Source: Fagopyrum homotropicum
Taxonomy: Eukaryota > Streptophyta > Magnoliopsida > Caryophyllales > Polygonaceae
Assembly (NCBI GenBank): GCA_033239125.1
Contig: BSWB01000004.1
Span: 126,861,235-126,925,234 of the forward strand
Length of the DNA stretch: 64,000 nt
Direction: 5' to 3'
The notes beneath the pieces were generated by a model that was not told the DNA's origin, made no database searches, and worked only from the letters and a program-made list of their open reading frames with translations. Numbering within the stretch: position 1 is the first letter of the stretch; every line of letters begins with the position of its first letter. Shown one piece after another: positions 11,242 to 23,464 of the stretch. The translations under genes were made by a program, and so were the position numbers.

Positions 11242-12925
11242 GCACCACAATCGAAGCTACCCCAACAACCCAAATCTAACCCGAATAGTTGGTGTCAACC
11301 AAAAACAAATTGTTATGAAACCAAACCTGTTTTTATTTCATACCTGGTTTGACCCAACCCGAATGTGACCCATCAATCCTAGTTGACACCTCTACAGGTG
11401 GGCACAATTATTAGCTCATACTTATTATTAGATAAATATGGCTATTATGCTTATATGGATACAAACTAGACCTCTCTAATTTATTTTAAAAAGAGTCTAC
11501 TATACCGATATTCTCATTATTTTAAATTGTGAAATTGTAGGGGCCTACTTTGTATATGTGATACAAAAAGGCTCTACTACACCAATATTTTTCTTAGATA
11601 ACTCGCCTAAATGTGATAAATAATATATTGTGTCAAGATAACTACTTCTATATATATTACTGCATTTGTGTCATCCTCATCGCCTAGTCTTATATTTCTA
11701 TCTTTTTGATATTACAAAGATATGACAGATATCACCCAATAAGCACACCAATCCGCAAAATGAATTAAGACTATTTTGTCTTAAATTCACTCTACAACCA
11801 TTTATGAAGATTCAAGTTATTGTAGAAAGAGAATAATACTTGAAAGGAGACAATTTAAAAAGATAAGAAGATGTGTGAATGTAAGGGGATTCCACCAAAT
11901 TTTCATGATGGTAAAAAATACAAATTTAAAATATTTTTTAATATATTAATATTTATTTGAGTTTTTGCGTTTGCCTACAAATAAACTCCTCTCATAATAA
12001 AAGTAATATTTTCACAAAGTTATAAAGTAGAAAATAATGAATCCCTCAAAAAATAAAGTAGAAAAAACAACAATTGTAGGAAAGAAACATGAGGTTTGAT
12101 CGTGTGACCGTTATTATCTCAACAAAAATTGGAATTTTTTTCCCTCTCCTCTTGTTTGTTCATTCGAGAAGCAAGATTGCAAGATTCAACATCCGGAGCA
12201 ACGCCCTACCTCCGCCACCTTGTTGTCATGATCATCCACCGCTCAATGCATTGCACATTGGTAATTAACACATAATCTCAATTTCTGCACATTTCTCCTC
12301 ATTGCTTAATTAGCCTTTGTTTCTCTTCTCTTGCGTTTGATTTTGATACTAAATTTCAAGGAAATTAGGCAATTCCACAATTTGGGGACCTGTATGAATT
12401 GTGATAACCGTGTGCTTTTAGGGTTTTGATGTACCTATATATGCAATATTTTTAAAACACAATTTATAGCTTATTTTGGTTTTTTTAATTCAATTAGAAC
12501 AAAACCCATCTTCTAAATTCAAGGTTATGATTTTCTTCTTCCTACTTTTGAAGGTTCTAATCCATGACTTGCACTGGGATTTTGTTGGCTTCTTAGATTT
12601 TGTTTTTTCACATAGTACACTTGAATCAAAAGAAACCACTTATCTATATATATTGTTTTCATTTATTGGGCAGCAACTACAAGTAGATATACACTTGTTA
12701 TATAGTAATAAGATTTAAGAAGCTAATCAAGTTTATTTTTTGTATTCACTATAGAGCCCTAAAGAAGATAAGAAGAAGTTTGCACATCTGCTTTGCTGTA
12801 ATGTTATGATGAGTTGTGGTAAACTTTGCTGTTAATTGCTTTATGTGTTTACATATGCATATGGGTTTACGATTGACATTAAGGTTAATAATTTCCATGG
12901 TAGGATTGTTGCTGGGAAGTTAATT
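11242..12925. other. Upstream region of the hydrolase gene
   Basis: 11250-11400 is a degenerate CCCGA/CCCAA-rich stretch. 11400-12100 is AT-rich with nothing recognised. Around 12130-12260 a pyrimidine-rich then GC-richer segment ends in ATTG|GTAATT (12260/12261), which could be a 5' UTR exon with its donor site. No open frame is supported between there and the first coding exon. Confidence 0.4.
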
Positions 12926-15900
12926 ATGCTTCCATATCTTAGCTGGTATGGCATGAATCATAGAATCCCATTAATGGGATTGGCAGATGTAGGGCTCAAA
13001 CCAGGAGCTGCAATATTGGACACTGTACAAGAGATTGCAATTTACATTCATAGGTTTCACAATCTCGATCTTTTCGAGCAAGGGTAAAGTAACCTCCTGT
13101 TTCTTTAATTTTACTTAGTATCATTAATTCCTTCATTTGTATCAAAATCTCGATCTTTGTCATGTACAGGTGGTATCAGATTAAGATTACCATGAGGTTA
13201 GAGGACAATGATCATGATTTGGTGGGAATGCCATCTAGGGTTGTCCAATATGAAGGTAATCAATTAGAGGATAGTTTAATTATGTTTAGTTTTCAATTAC
13301 AATAATGAGTTTCTTAACACAGCTCCTAATTCGGGTGTGAACGAGACTTATGTGGGTTGGAGAATTGATGACACAGACAATAGCTTTTCCACTCAACCTT
13401 TTAAGATCAAATATGCAAGACAAGATGTTCTTCTCTCTATCATGATTGCTTTTAACCTTTCTATGGGTAAATGCGTGGTATTGTCTCTTTCTCTCTTTCC
13501 CCGTACGATTTAGCAATGAAGTACTCTTGCCATGGCAGTGAAGTTGTGATTTTGATGCAGGTGCCTACAAAATCAGCAGTGATCGTAAAATTCGAATTAA
13601 TGTATGCACCATTTGTGGAGAAGGGGTTGGTAAAGCTTTCATATTCTGTACTAGTTCAAAATTTATATCTAGGATGATGAATTATGGAGAATGAAGTATC
13701 TTAAAATTTGGCAGATCCGAGTTTTCGGGTTTCTTGAATGCTTCTGCTGCAACTCATGAATTTCGAATACCTCCAAAAGCTCTTTTAGGGCTTCATTCTT
13801 ATTGTCCAGTCTACTTTGATGCTTTACATGCTGTTCTGGTGGATATCAGTGTGCATATAACTCTATTGAAGTCTTTACATAATCATCATCGGAAGTGTGT
13901 CGACAAGGATGCTTCTGCAAGCTTATGCGATTCCAGTAAAGTAGGTTTTGATTTTCTGCTTACACATTCTTCTTTCTTCTTCTTCTTAACTGTGTTGTGA
14001 ATTGTGATTGTTCAGAGAGGCAGTGAAATGAGTTGTGGAAACTCGGAGGATGTCATGCTTGTTGAAGGACTATTATCTGCTCGTCAGATTCTTCTTGAAG
14101 AAATGCAAAAAATCAGCAAAGCAATCGATCATAATATTGATTTAACTACTTTCTTTTCACAACTCGAGGATACAAAAGTATTTGGTTCCATATGGTCATT
14201 AAATCCCACTTCTACCAATTCAGGATCATCTATTGAGGTTCATTCTTTATCCTAAACCCTGATTGAAGGTATGGGTATCAGTATGAGTATGGTATCACCC
14301 ATATCCATATCTGATGTTTGGTATTTTAAGTATCGGTATCAAAATGATATCTGAATACCCTAATTTTGATATAAGTGTTTTTTTTGTCAGTATCAGTTCT
14401 CTCCATGTTTATTCCTTCCCTTCTCCTTCCTACCGCCACAAACCTTGCTGCTACTCTCGACCGGAGCAAGTACCCCACAACCCACCATCACCCTGTTGTT
14501 GTTTATCAAAGGAATGTTTCCTTTAGGGGTTGTTTTGTATTTTTGATGGAACTGAAATCGATTGTTTCAACTGCACTTTGGGACTCTGTCCTGACCTAAT
14601 CTGTCATGTATTGATTGATCGTCCTTGTCCCTAATCTGACAATTAGGATTGTTTATCCATATCTTGATACCAAACTGGGATGTCAGATATCAATTTGATA
14701 CTCATATGTTGATATCCATATCTGATAACCATACCTGATACTCATATGTTGATATCCATATCTTGATACTCACGTGAATATCTTATATCTTATATATGTT
14801 TCTATTTTACAGAAAACAAGTATTGTTGTTGATTCCAGAAACAAACAGCTCCACTCATTATCAAAGGACAAGTTGAAGCACTATGCAAACACAATCGCCA
14901 CTCAAATCCTTTATCTGTGGAATACGTTCTTGATTTTTCACAGGTCAAATACACTACAAGTATTGAATTACATGCGTGAGACATGGGGAAATGATAGGAG
15001 AGCAGAATGGTCAATATGGATGGTATATTCTAAGGTGGAAGCACACCATAACAACATCAGAAGCAACGGTGACGAGATACGAAGGCTAAGCGTTGATGTA
15101 ATTAATCAGATAGTATTTGTTTTCCATTTACTTAGTTATATGAGCTACTGAACAAGAACAACTACTTTTGCAGCCTTCTCATACTGCAATCACACGTGCG
15201 GAGCTTCATAGACGAAGTATATCGCAAATGAGGGTCAGTACGTATATCTCATGCATCATTCATTAACATATATCTATCGGAAATTTTGGATGGTACCCAC
15301 CCCTGTGTTTGGGGGTTTTCCGGATTTTACGAGTTTTTTTTTAGTTTAGAAGTTTCCGAACTAAAAAAATTCTGGGTAAAACCCGAAAAACCAAAAATCA
15401 CATAAGCATCATCCGGAATTTCCCTATATGTTTTCATTAATAAGTATTTGAATGGATGTTTCAGATAAACAGTCGTTCGATTCAAGATATGCAGATATAT
15501 GGAGACCTGTCACATGTTCCTATTGTAATCGTTGAGCGTGTGATGAATGCAATGAAGCGGTCTATTAGCGGAAATTCTTACTTCTCTGGACACAAAGCTT
15601 CGACTAGTTTAGCAAGTGAAGTTAATCCTGTAGGGCAATTTGATCATCGCCCCAGAAGTCGCGTACTGAAGGTGGTTGTTTTCGTGCATGGATTCCAGGG
15701 ACATCATCTGGATTTACGACTTGTTCGTAATCAATGGCTTGTAATAGACCCGAAGGTGGAGTGTCTTATGTCAGAGATAAACGAAGATAAAACCTTTGGT
15801 GATTTCAGAGAAATGGGATTTAGGCTTGCAAAGGAGGTTGCATCTTTTCTTACCAGAAAGTTAGGAAAGCTATCTAGATCTGGAAGCAGTGTACGAAGTG

Positions 15901-17167
15901 TGAAGCTGAGTTTTGTTGGACATTCAATCGGAAACGTCATCATTAGAACCGCATTGGCTGGTATGCATTGCTGATACTCCTCTTTACAACCCTACCTTTA
16001 CTCTTTCGGTACCCAAATAATTTGGGTGAATTTACTATGTAGCATTATGTTACTAATATTGTGACTTATCATATGTCTACGTCACTAATTATATTAGCAT
16101 TTGACATCAGTTAAAATTTTATGATAAAACAACCCTCGTACAAAAGAATTACAAGATTGTGTAATTATTATTGCCTTTTACATTACAATACAATCTAATT
16201 GTAGTATCGATAATGATCAAATAATTGAGATTAACGTAATAAATCGTCTATTGTAATATCAACAACTAAAATATTTCTCTCCGGATCTAAATTCTTGTAT
16301 ATAAATCGTGGGATCGAACTTGTGCGGTTGATATTAGGGTGGGTGGGAGAGAAGATCTAACAACCAAAGATCAATTCTACATAACTTTTATTCGTTTATT
16401 AATTTTTGATATTTTTTATAAAAATTGTAAATTACAAAAAAATAAGTGAATAATCTCGTAATTATTCAACCTTTTTTATTTAGATTGTTGTATTATAATT
16501 TTCAGATTCTCCAATTCCCTCTGCTAATTATTGGTTTTAGCATTGCAGATAACACTATGGAGCCGTACCTCAAATTCCTCCATACCTATGTTTCCTTATC
16601 CGGTCCACATTTAGGGTATCTATATAGTTCAAACTCTCTGTTCAATTCTGGGTTATGGGTCTTGAAGAAACTCAAGAACACACAATGCATCCATCAACTG
16701 ACTTTTACAGATCATCCAGATTTATGTAATACATTTTTCTACAAACTCTGCCAGGTAAAACAAACAATGCATACCATCACCAGCCAATGTGGTACTATAT
16801 AGTTTAACATTATCTTTTTTTGTAGGAAAATACATTGGATAAATTCAAGAACATTATTCTTCTGTCATCACCGGAGGATGGTTATGTGCCATATCATTCA
16901 GCAAGGATAGAGCACTGTCAAGCGTCGATATCGGATTTGTCCAAGAGGGCCAAAGTGTTCCAAGAAATGTTGGATAGTTGCTTAGCTCAGATCAAGGCGC
17001 CGACGATTGAGAAACGGGTGTTGATGCGTTGTGATGTCAACTTTAACATGTCCTCCCATGGTAGAAACCTCAATACATTCATAGGAAGAGCTGCACATAT
17101 TGAATTTCTTGAGACTGATATCTTTGTAAAGTTCATCATGTGGTCATTTCCAGAATTATTTCGTTGA
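12926..17167 (+). CDS. FAM135-like alpha/beta hydrolase (DUF3657 + DUF676), 11 coding exons
   Basis: Inferred exons: 12926-13083, 13170-13255, 13323-13477, 13561-13625, 13715-13940, 14016-14237, 14813-15096 or 15097, 15174-15233, 15465-15960, 16549-16754, 16826-17167. With 15097 the phases close to 766 aa. The N-terminal half is the FAM135/DUF3657 region (AILDTVQEIAIYIHRFHNLD, then WRIDDTDNSFSTQPF, HEFRIPPKALLGLHSYCPV). The C-terminal half is a DUF676 lipase-like hydrolase: VFVHGFQGHH, nucleophile elbow GHSIG (Ser573), candidate Asp671 (SSPEDGY) and His744 (GRAAHIEFLE). It is probably a serine esterase or lipase; the substrate is unknown for the plant family. The start codon is uncertain: ATGs at 12926, 12953 and 12974 are in frame. 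The donors of exons 3 (GTATTG) and 4 (GTTGGT) were chosen to keep the conserved frame; the first has a nearer GTAAAT that would break it. All other sites are canonical. The gene looks intact. Confidence 0.85.
14696..14763. repeat. Intronic minisatellite in hydrolase intron 6
   Basis: TTGATACTCATATGTTGATA-TCCATATCT at 14696-14723 recurs at about 14735-14763. Shorter related units (GATATCTGATAC, TATCGGTATC) are scattered over 14265-14780. Confidence 0.7.
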
Positions 17168-17553
17168 AAGAGACGACTGTGATTGATCAAGTAAAAATGT
17201 ACACAAGTAAGGATGAGATTTGACAAAGAGTAATCAACATTTATCTAGGTAGGGTACTAGAATCAATGCAACATTTCAAATACTCTATTTTGTAACATCG
17301 AAGATAGCTTCAGATTACTCAACAAATGGGATGTATATATCTAGTTGGCTCAATTCTTTCGTTTTCAACATTTGATGCTCATACGAGTTCTATTTCATTC
17401 CTACGAAATCATACTCGTAGAAAAGTACCCATAAAATCTCTCTTTTGTACAGAAATCAGAACCTCCATTGTTACTCATCTTTAATCCCCCATTTTCATAC
17501 TGCTCCTCCAAAGTTCTGAACACGAGGATCCACCGGTATGGTGTTGTTCCTTC
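17168..17553. other. 3' flank of hydrolase gene; contains a possible orphan exon on the minus strand
   Basis: This is the likely 3' UTR and spacer. On the minus strand 17553-17401 is open (GTTPYRWILVFRTLEEQYE, ending at TAG 17401-17403). It would continue across the copia insertion into 23237-23191. I do not recognise the peptide. Confidence 0.35.
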
Positions 17554-17709
17554 TATGGAGATAGTATATTCTTATAGGGTTTTATATGTAAATAAAGGAT
17601 ATATTAGGGTCTTTATTACAATATATCCTAAGTAGTATAAATACCAAAAGCTGTAACAGAATTCTGTTAATGAATATTATACATTCTTCATATCTTCTTC
17701 CTCTTAAAA
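17554..17709 (+). repeat. 5' LTR of copia (156 bp)
   Basis: It matches 23030-23185 with four substitutions. It abuts the PBS at 17710. Confidence 0.9.
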
Positions 17710-17722
17710 TGGTATCAGAGCT
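17710..17722 (+). promoter_or_regulatory. Primer-binding site (tRNA-iMet)
   Basis: TGGTATCAGAGCT directly follows the 5' LTR and is complementary to the initiator tRNA-Met 3' end. Confidence 0.9.
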
Positions 17723-17778
17723 ACGAAGAATTTTTTCTGCAAATATCTCAATCTAGATCTATCTTTAGTTAATCATCT

Positions 17779-20700
17779 ATGGATGATCGTAATGATGCTC
17801 GAGATAAGGATCCTCTCGATCCAAATCTCATTTCATCGAACATTAGAAATGCAGAATCCACTGGAGCTGCGATTGTCCTACCTGGAAATTCAACCGATCC
17901 TCTTTATCTTGCTCCCTCAGATAATCCAGGGATGCAACTCATATCTACACTGTTTGATGGATCCAATTTCTTCTCATGGAAGAGAGGGATTCATATGGCA
18001 CTTGGTGCGAAATTGAAATTAGGTTTTATCACAGGCACTTGCGTCAAGGATGTTGCTGATGCAGAGAAGGCAGCACGCTGGATTCGTGCAGACTATATGA
18101 TACGATGTTGGTTAATTCATTCGATGAAACGAGAAGTTGCAGAGCAATTCTCTTATGTGGAGTCAGCTAAAGAATTGTGGGATGAAGTTTTAGAGAGGTA
18201 TCAAATTTCTAATGCGCCTTTGATATATCAGATTCACAAAAATCTAAACTCTATGAAACAAGAGAATGCCACAATTTCAGTTTATTATGGTCGTCTTAAG
18301 CGTCTTTGGGATGAATTGCAAGCACATGATGCTTTACCTGTTTGTTGTTGTGTTGGAATTGTACATTGTAAGTGTGAGATTCCTAAGCTTTTAGTTGAGC
18401 GAGAAGCTAAAACTCGTCTGATTCAATTTCTTATGGGACTCAATGATCAATTTGATCATGTTAGATCGACTATCTTATCTCTTGAAACCTTGCCATCTCT
18501 CAATCGTGCTTTCCATATGGTCTTGCAAGTTGAAAAGCAAAGAGAAGTTACATCTACATTAAATATTCCTCATGAAGCTTTAGCAACAGATAGACAGATT
18601 CCCTATCGCCAGGCAGGAGGAAGTAGGCAAGATTTTCGCAAGGATAAATGGGATAGGAAATGTGACCATTGCAAAGAAAAAGGTCATTTGAAGGAGCAAT
18701 GTTTCAAGCTATATGGCTTTCCAGAATGGTATAAAGGTTCCAAGAATTCTTCTAATGATAGACCAGTAGGTCATTCAAGAATTGGCCATTCTTTGAATGC
18801 ACACAATTCAGATGGTTCTATTCTTAATTCTCCTCTGGATGATATAGTTACCAAAGGAGTTGATAACAATACCATGTCCATGATGTTTCAAGAGATGCTC
18901 AAGTTCATGAACAACAAATTTGTCCATTCTGGATCTTCAAGTTCTGCAAATTTTACAGGTATCATGAAATCCTTTTTAGCTCATGCTTCTTCTTCACCAC
19001 ATATTTGGATTATTGATTCAGGAGCAACAGATCATATATGTCACTGTCGAGAATTCTTCTCCACTCTTGCTGCCTTGAGCAAGCCTATTCAAACTAGTCT
19101 TCCTGATGGTACTTTGAAATCGGTGACTCATTCAGGAAGTGTTCCAATTTCTTCATCTCTCACTTTGACCAATGTTTTATTCATGCCAGGGTTTAAACAT
19201 AACCTTCTCTCTATCCATCGACTTATTATTCAGTCTTCTTGCAAGGCAGTGTTTGACACTGGTCATTGCTTCTTTCAGGACCATATTACTAATGTTGTCA
19301 TAGCACAAGGCTACTTGGATGGTGGTCTTTACAAGCTCATTAGTCCTGTTTCAGTTTCTACTAATGATGCTTTTCCCATCTGTAATAATGTTGACAAGTT
19401 ATCTTTGCAAACATTTCATGCTCGTTTGGGGCATTCATCTTTGCTTAAAATGCAACATACTAATGCTTGTCCTTCTACTTCTTTGTCATCATTGACTTGT
19501 GACATTTGTACTATGGCAAAGCAACACAAATTACCTTTTCCTCGCAGCAATTCATATGCTGCTCATGCTTTTGCTATTCTGCACATGGATATATGGGGCC
19601 CTTACCATACTAGATCTATATGTGGTGCACGCTATTTTCTCACAATTTTGGATGATTTTACTCGATGCACATGGACCTTTCTTATGAATGATAAATTGCA
19701 GGTGCATCGATTGGTATCTGAGTTTCTAGTATACGTGCAGACTCAATTTAATGGTGTGGTTAAAATCATTCGATCTGAGAATGGATGTGAATTTATTCAA
19801 CATTCTTTACAAGATTTATTCAAATCTAAAGGGATTCTGCATCACAAGTCTTGTCCTTACACACCTCAACAGAATGGTCTAGTTGAGAGGAAGCATAGTC
19901 ATTTATTAGCTACAGCTCGAGCTATACGACTTCAAGGACATCTCCCTTTGCATTTCTGGGGTGAATGCATTCTATCAGCAACTTATTTGATAAATATCAT
20001 GCCTTCTTCTGTTTTAGGATGGAAAATTCCTTTTGAAGTTCTTCATCAACGCCCAGTTTCATATGATCATCTCAGGATCATTGGTTGCCTTTGTTATTGT
20101 CTGAACAATGTGAAAGACAAGCTTGAAGTTGTATCCAGACCTTGTGTTTTTCTAGGCTATTCTCCAGACCAGAAGGGTTATAAAGTCCTTGATTTGCAAA
20201 CTGACATGATCATGGTTACCAGGAATGTATCTTTTCGAGAGGATATCTTTCCTTTCCAGTCAGACCTTGCTACGTTACCATCGTTTACTCCTTCTTTCCC
20301 ACTGGTCTCTCCTGCTTGTGATTTCCAAGAATTTTGCAATCCTAATTTATTTCCCATATCTTTACCATTACTAGGTTTTTCAACTTCTCCTTCTAGTGCT
20401 CCACAAAATACATCTCCTTCATTCTCCACTCCAATACATGTTCCTTTCCAATCTCCCTCAGCTATATCTTCTTCTTCTGATTCTACTCCACCTACTTCTT
20501 TTCCTCCCATTCTCAATCCTCCTGCATCTTCTCGTCCACAAAGAACCATTCATAAACCTGTTCATCTTCAGGATTATGTTTGTTCTTCTGTTTCTTCTTC
20601 CAACAATCATATTATCCTTCAATTGCAAGCTCTTGATATGGATCCTGAATATTGGAGTTCTCTTTGTAATGTCATTGCTACATTTGAACCCACCACTTAT

Positions 20701-20893
20701 TCTCAGGCTAAACATCATGTTGTCTGGATTAGTGCCATGGAATCTGAACTACATGCTCTTGAAGCTAATAATACTTGGGAACTTACCACATTGCCACCTG
20801 GTTCCAAGGCTATAGGTTCCAAGTGGGTCTACAAGGTTAAGTATAACCAAGATGGCTCGGTTGAAAGGTACAAAGCTCGATTAGTTGCCAAAA
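17779..20893 (+). pseudogene. Copia gag-protease-integrase and start of RT, long open frame
   Basis: The frame starts at ATG 17779 (MDDRNDARDKD) and is open for about 1,038 codons up to the insertion at 20894. Gag of the UBN2/DUF4219 kind covers residues ~50-270. The CCHC knuckle CDHCKEKGHLKEQC starts at residue 295 (18661). The protease shows WIIDSGATDHI with catalytic Asp near 413. The pre-integrase zinc finger has HARLGHSSLLKM and CDICTMAKQH. The integrase core has DIWGPY, then a SENGCEF acidic residue and a CPYTPQQNGLVERKH Glu. The RT start NNTWELTTLPPGSKAIGSKW runs to YKARLVAK, where the frame enters the inserted LTR-like sequence and stops at 20917. It would act in reverse transcription and integration; interrupted here. 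Confidence 0.92.
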
Positions 20894-21726
20894 TGATGCG
20901 TCTTTGGACACGTCAATGAAATATTCCGGATCTAGATCAAGCTGAAGCTCAACTACTTCTTAGTTGAAGTGCGAATGCGATTGAAGATGGTTTACGGAAG
21001 CTTAGAGATGGATGCGGAAGTTGAATGGATGAGTCGATCTAGATTGATCGATCAAGCCTTGAAGTGGGTCGGTTGAGTTGGTTCTTGAAGAACCCTCGAA
21101 TGTGGTTGAGTTTGGATCGAAGATCCAAATGAAGAACTTTGAGAGGATTGGAAGAGGGATTGATGCTCAAGTAAGTAGGAGGAAAATACTTCTCAATACT
21201 TAATCAAATTGAACATGATTTACAAATGAGCCAAGCATCCCCTTATATAGTGGATGAAGGCCATACAAAGGGTCGGAAATTAAATGACGGAAATAAAGTC
21301 GGGATTTAAGTTCCGAAAATGAAACACCTAAAAATATGAAAGGTTGAGAATTTAAGTTCGGAATTAAGTTTCCGAATTAAATTCCGAAACCAAAAGTCTA
21401 ATCTTAAATTCGGGAAATTAAGTTCCGGAAATAAAGTCCCGAAAATTAATAATCCGAAAATAAAAAGACTTATTATTACAAAACGCTAAAATACGGAAAA
21501 TGCGGAAAATGTGCCGGAACGGTGCCGGCCTGACAAGCTTCATGTCATAGTGGCGTAGAGGCTTGGTTTGCAACCAATGGGTCCGTGACAAGAAACGGTG
21601 CGGCTAATGATGGAGCCGGTAGCTTGAGCGATTGCCTTAGCACGGGAACGGGTGAGCGGTCCATCGGAGCGAACCCAAAGTGCCTCGTCTTCCTCATGTT
21701 GGGACATAGGGGTCAAGGGCGCATCA
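20894..21726 (-). mobile_element. 833-bp solo LTR-like insertion in the RT domain
   Basis: The insertion separates GTTGCCAA from GGTTACAACC, which are adjacent in the RT of the related relic. Its ends are TGATGCG...CGCATCA (7-bp inverted repeat, TG/CA). The flanks CAAAA (20889-20893) and CAAGG (21727-21731) look like a 5-bp duplication with two G-to-A changes. On the minus strand a TATATAAGGGG box lies near 21240-21250, about 480 bp from the start, as in an LTR promoter. The first part (about 21700-21580, minus) is open and reads DEALWVRSDGPLTRSRAKAI, a motif familiar from plant gypsy-type polyproteins. A DNA transposon is the alternative. Confidence 0.6.
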
Positions 21727-23021
21727 CAAGGGTTACAACCAAGTTAAGGACAAAGATTACAAGCATACATTTTCACCAGTTGCAAAGTTTACTACTGTAC
21801 GAGTGTTGTTAGCTCTTGCTTCTACTAAATCTTGGTCATTGCACCAACTTGGCATCAACAACGCTTTTCTTCATGGTTTTCTCAATGAAGAAGTGTATAT
21901 GCATCCTCCACAAGGTTACAATAAAGCTTCTGCTGGTCAAGTATGTCGCCTTAAAAAGTCTTTGTATGGACTTAAACAAGCCAGTTGTCAGTGGAATGTG
22001 GAACTCACTAAGTTATTGCTTCATCTTGGATATTCTCAGTCTCGCCATGACTATTCTCTCTTCACTAAGCTGGATGATTTAGATATTACTATTGTATTAG
22101 TGTATGTTGATGATCTTATCATCACAAGCAGTTCTTCTTCCATGATCATTACTACTAAGGATGCTCTTCATCAAGCTTTTACTATTAAAGACATGGGACT
22201 TGCTAGATTCTTTTTGGGCATGGAGATCTCTCGTAATTCTGAGGGTCTATACTTCATCCAATATGCTTTACTGCAAGCCTAGTCCCTTTCCTATGCAACA
22301 CAACCTAAAGCTCACTCTTGATGATGGAAATTTATATGAGGATCCTGAATCATACAGACGTCTGGTTGGACATCTTCTCTATTTCACCCTTACACGCGCA
22401 GATATTACTTTAACTGTGCATCAGCTTAGTCAATTTTTAGCTACTCCTCGTCTCCCACACTAGCAGGTTGCTATCCATCTTCTTCGCTATCTCCAAGGCA
22501 CACTACACCTTGCTCTATTTTATCCAGCTTCTTCTCATTTGCATCTCACCGCATACAGTGATGCTGATTGGGGATCTTGTGCCTTTACTTGCAAGTCTAT
22601 TACAGGCTATTGCTTGTTTTTAGGTTCATCTTTGGTTTCTTGGAAGAGTAAGAAACAAAAGACCATTTCAAAGTCTTCTACAGAGAGTGAATATAGGGCT
22701 ATGTCAGCCATTGCTTCTGAAATAGTTTGGCTTGAAGGTTTGCTTTCAGATTTGCAATTGAAAGTGCCATTGCCTATTCCTATGCATTGTGATAGCAAGG
22801 CTGCTCAACATCTTGCTGCTAATCCCGTTTTTCATGAACGCACCAAACATCTTTGTTTGGATTGTCATTATGTTCGAGATGAAGTTCAGAAGGGATTCAT
22901 CTCTACTCCTCACATCAAGTCATCTCTTCAACTGGCTGATATTTTCACTAAGGCCCTAGGAGAACAACAACATCATTTTCTTTCTATCAAGCTTGGACTT
23001 GTTTCTCCATGTCAAGCTTGA
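21727..23021 (+). pseudogene. Copia RT (rest) and RNase H
   Basis: The sequence resumes the RT at KGYNQVKDKDYKHTFSPVAK, then QLGINNAFLHGFLNEEVYMH and LVYVDDLIITSSS (catalytic YVDD, about 22101). Near 22258 some codons (the region between LYFIQ and CKPSPFPMQ) are deleted with a frameshift. A TAG at 22461 interrupts the frame before QVAIHLLRYLQG. RNase H follows: YSDADWGSC (22554), SKSSTESEYRAMS (22670), a DSKAA box (about 22792) and LADIFTKAL near the end. The stop is at 23019-23021. Confidence 0.9.
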
Positions 23022-23027
23022 GGGGGG
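23020..23027 (+). promoter_or_regulatory. Polypurine tract
   Basis: GAGGGGGG lies two bases before the 3' LTR and would prime plus-strand DNA synthesis. Confidence 0.85.
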
Positions 23028-23029
23028 CG

Positions 23030-23185
23030 TACGGAGATAGTATATTCTTATAGGGTTTTATATGTAAATAAAGGATATATTAGGGTCTTTATTACAATAT
23101 ATCCTAAGTAGTATAAAAACCAAAAGCTGTAACAGAATTCTGTTAATGAATATCATACTTTCTTCATATCTTCTTCCTCTTAAAA
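23030..23185 (+). repeat. 3' LTR of copia (156 bp)
   Basis: Pair of 17554-17709. Followed by the CCTTC target duplication. Confidence 0.9.
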
Positions 23186-23190
23186 CCTTC

Positions 23191-23370
23191 TTCTTTGTTT
23201 GTGGACGTTTTCTTTGTTATTTTGTTTGCTTCATGCTCTACAAAAGGCTATGATGCAGTCAACCTCAATGGGATATTACCATCAAATGGGATGTATTCTT
23301 GATGGTTATCTTATAAGATTTTCTCAAACCAAATTAATCCAGACGAAATGTCCTAACAAACTACTTTTTA
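23191..23370. other. Original spacer between the copia and the LINE
   Basis: This is short host-unique DNA. On the minus strand a splice-acceptor-like TTTTGTAG precedes an open stretch from 23237 that would join 17553 before the copia insertion. On the plus strand a short open stretch is also present. Neither is recognised. Confidence 0.4.
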
Positions 23371-23464
23371 AAAACAGTTTTCCTTTTGCGGAACACGAAA
23401 AACGCTCTCTTTTTTCCCTTGAAGCGAAAAGTCTGGGGAGATTGGTTTCTCGAGTGCGTTAGTC

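Larger units (their letters stand above)
17554..23185 (+). mobile_element. Ty1/copia retrotransposon, nearly complete
   Basis: Two 156-bp LTRs (17554-17709, 23030-23185) differ at 4 positions. They enclose a PBS for initiator tRNA-Met, gag-pol and a polypurine tract. CCTTC at 17549-17553 and 23186-23190 is a perfect 5-bp target duplication. The LTR ends are unusual (TATGGAG...TTAAAA) rather than TG...CA. The gag-pol frame is broken by an 833-bp LTR-like insertion, a small deletion near 22260 and a stop at 22461, so this copy is not autonomous. Low LTR divergence makes it much younger than the relic at 4920-8740. Confidence 0.93.

Noticed and set aside
20178..20815. Minus-strand and alternate-frame open stretches in the copia
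   Set aside because: Low-complexity Ser/Pro-rich linker between integrase and RT read in wrong frames.
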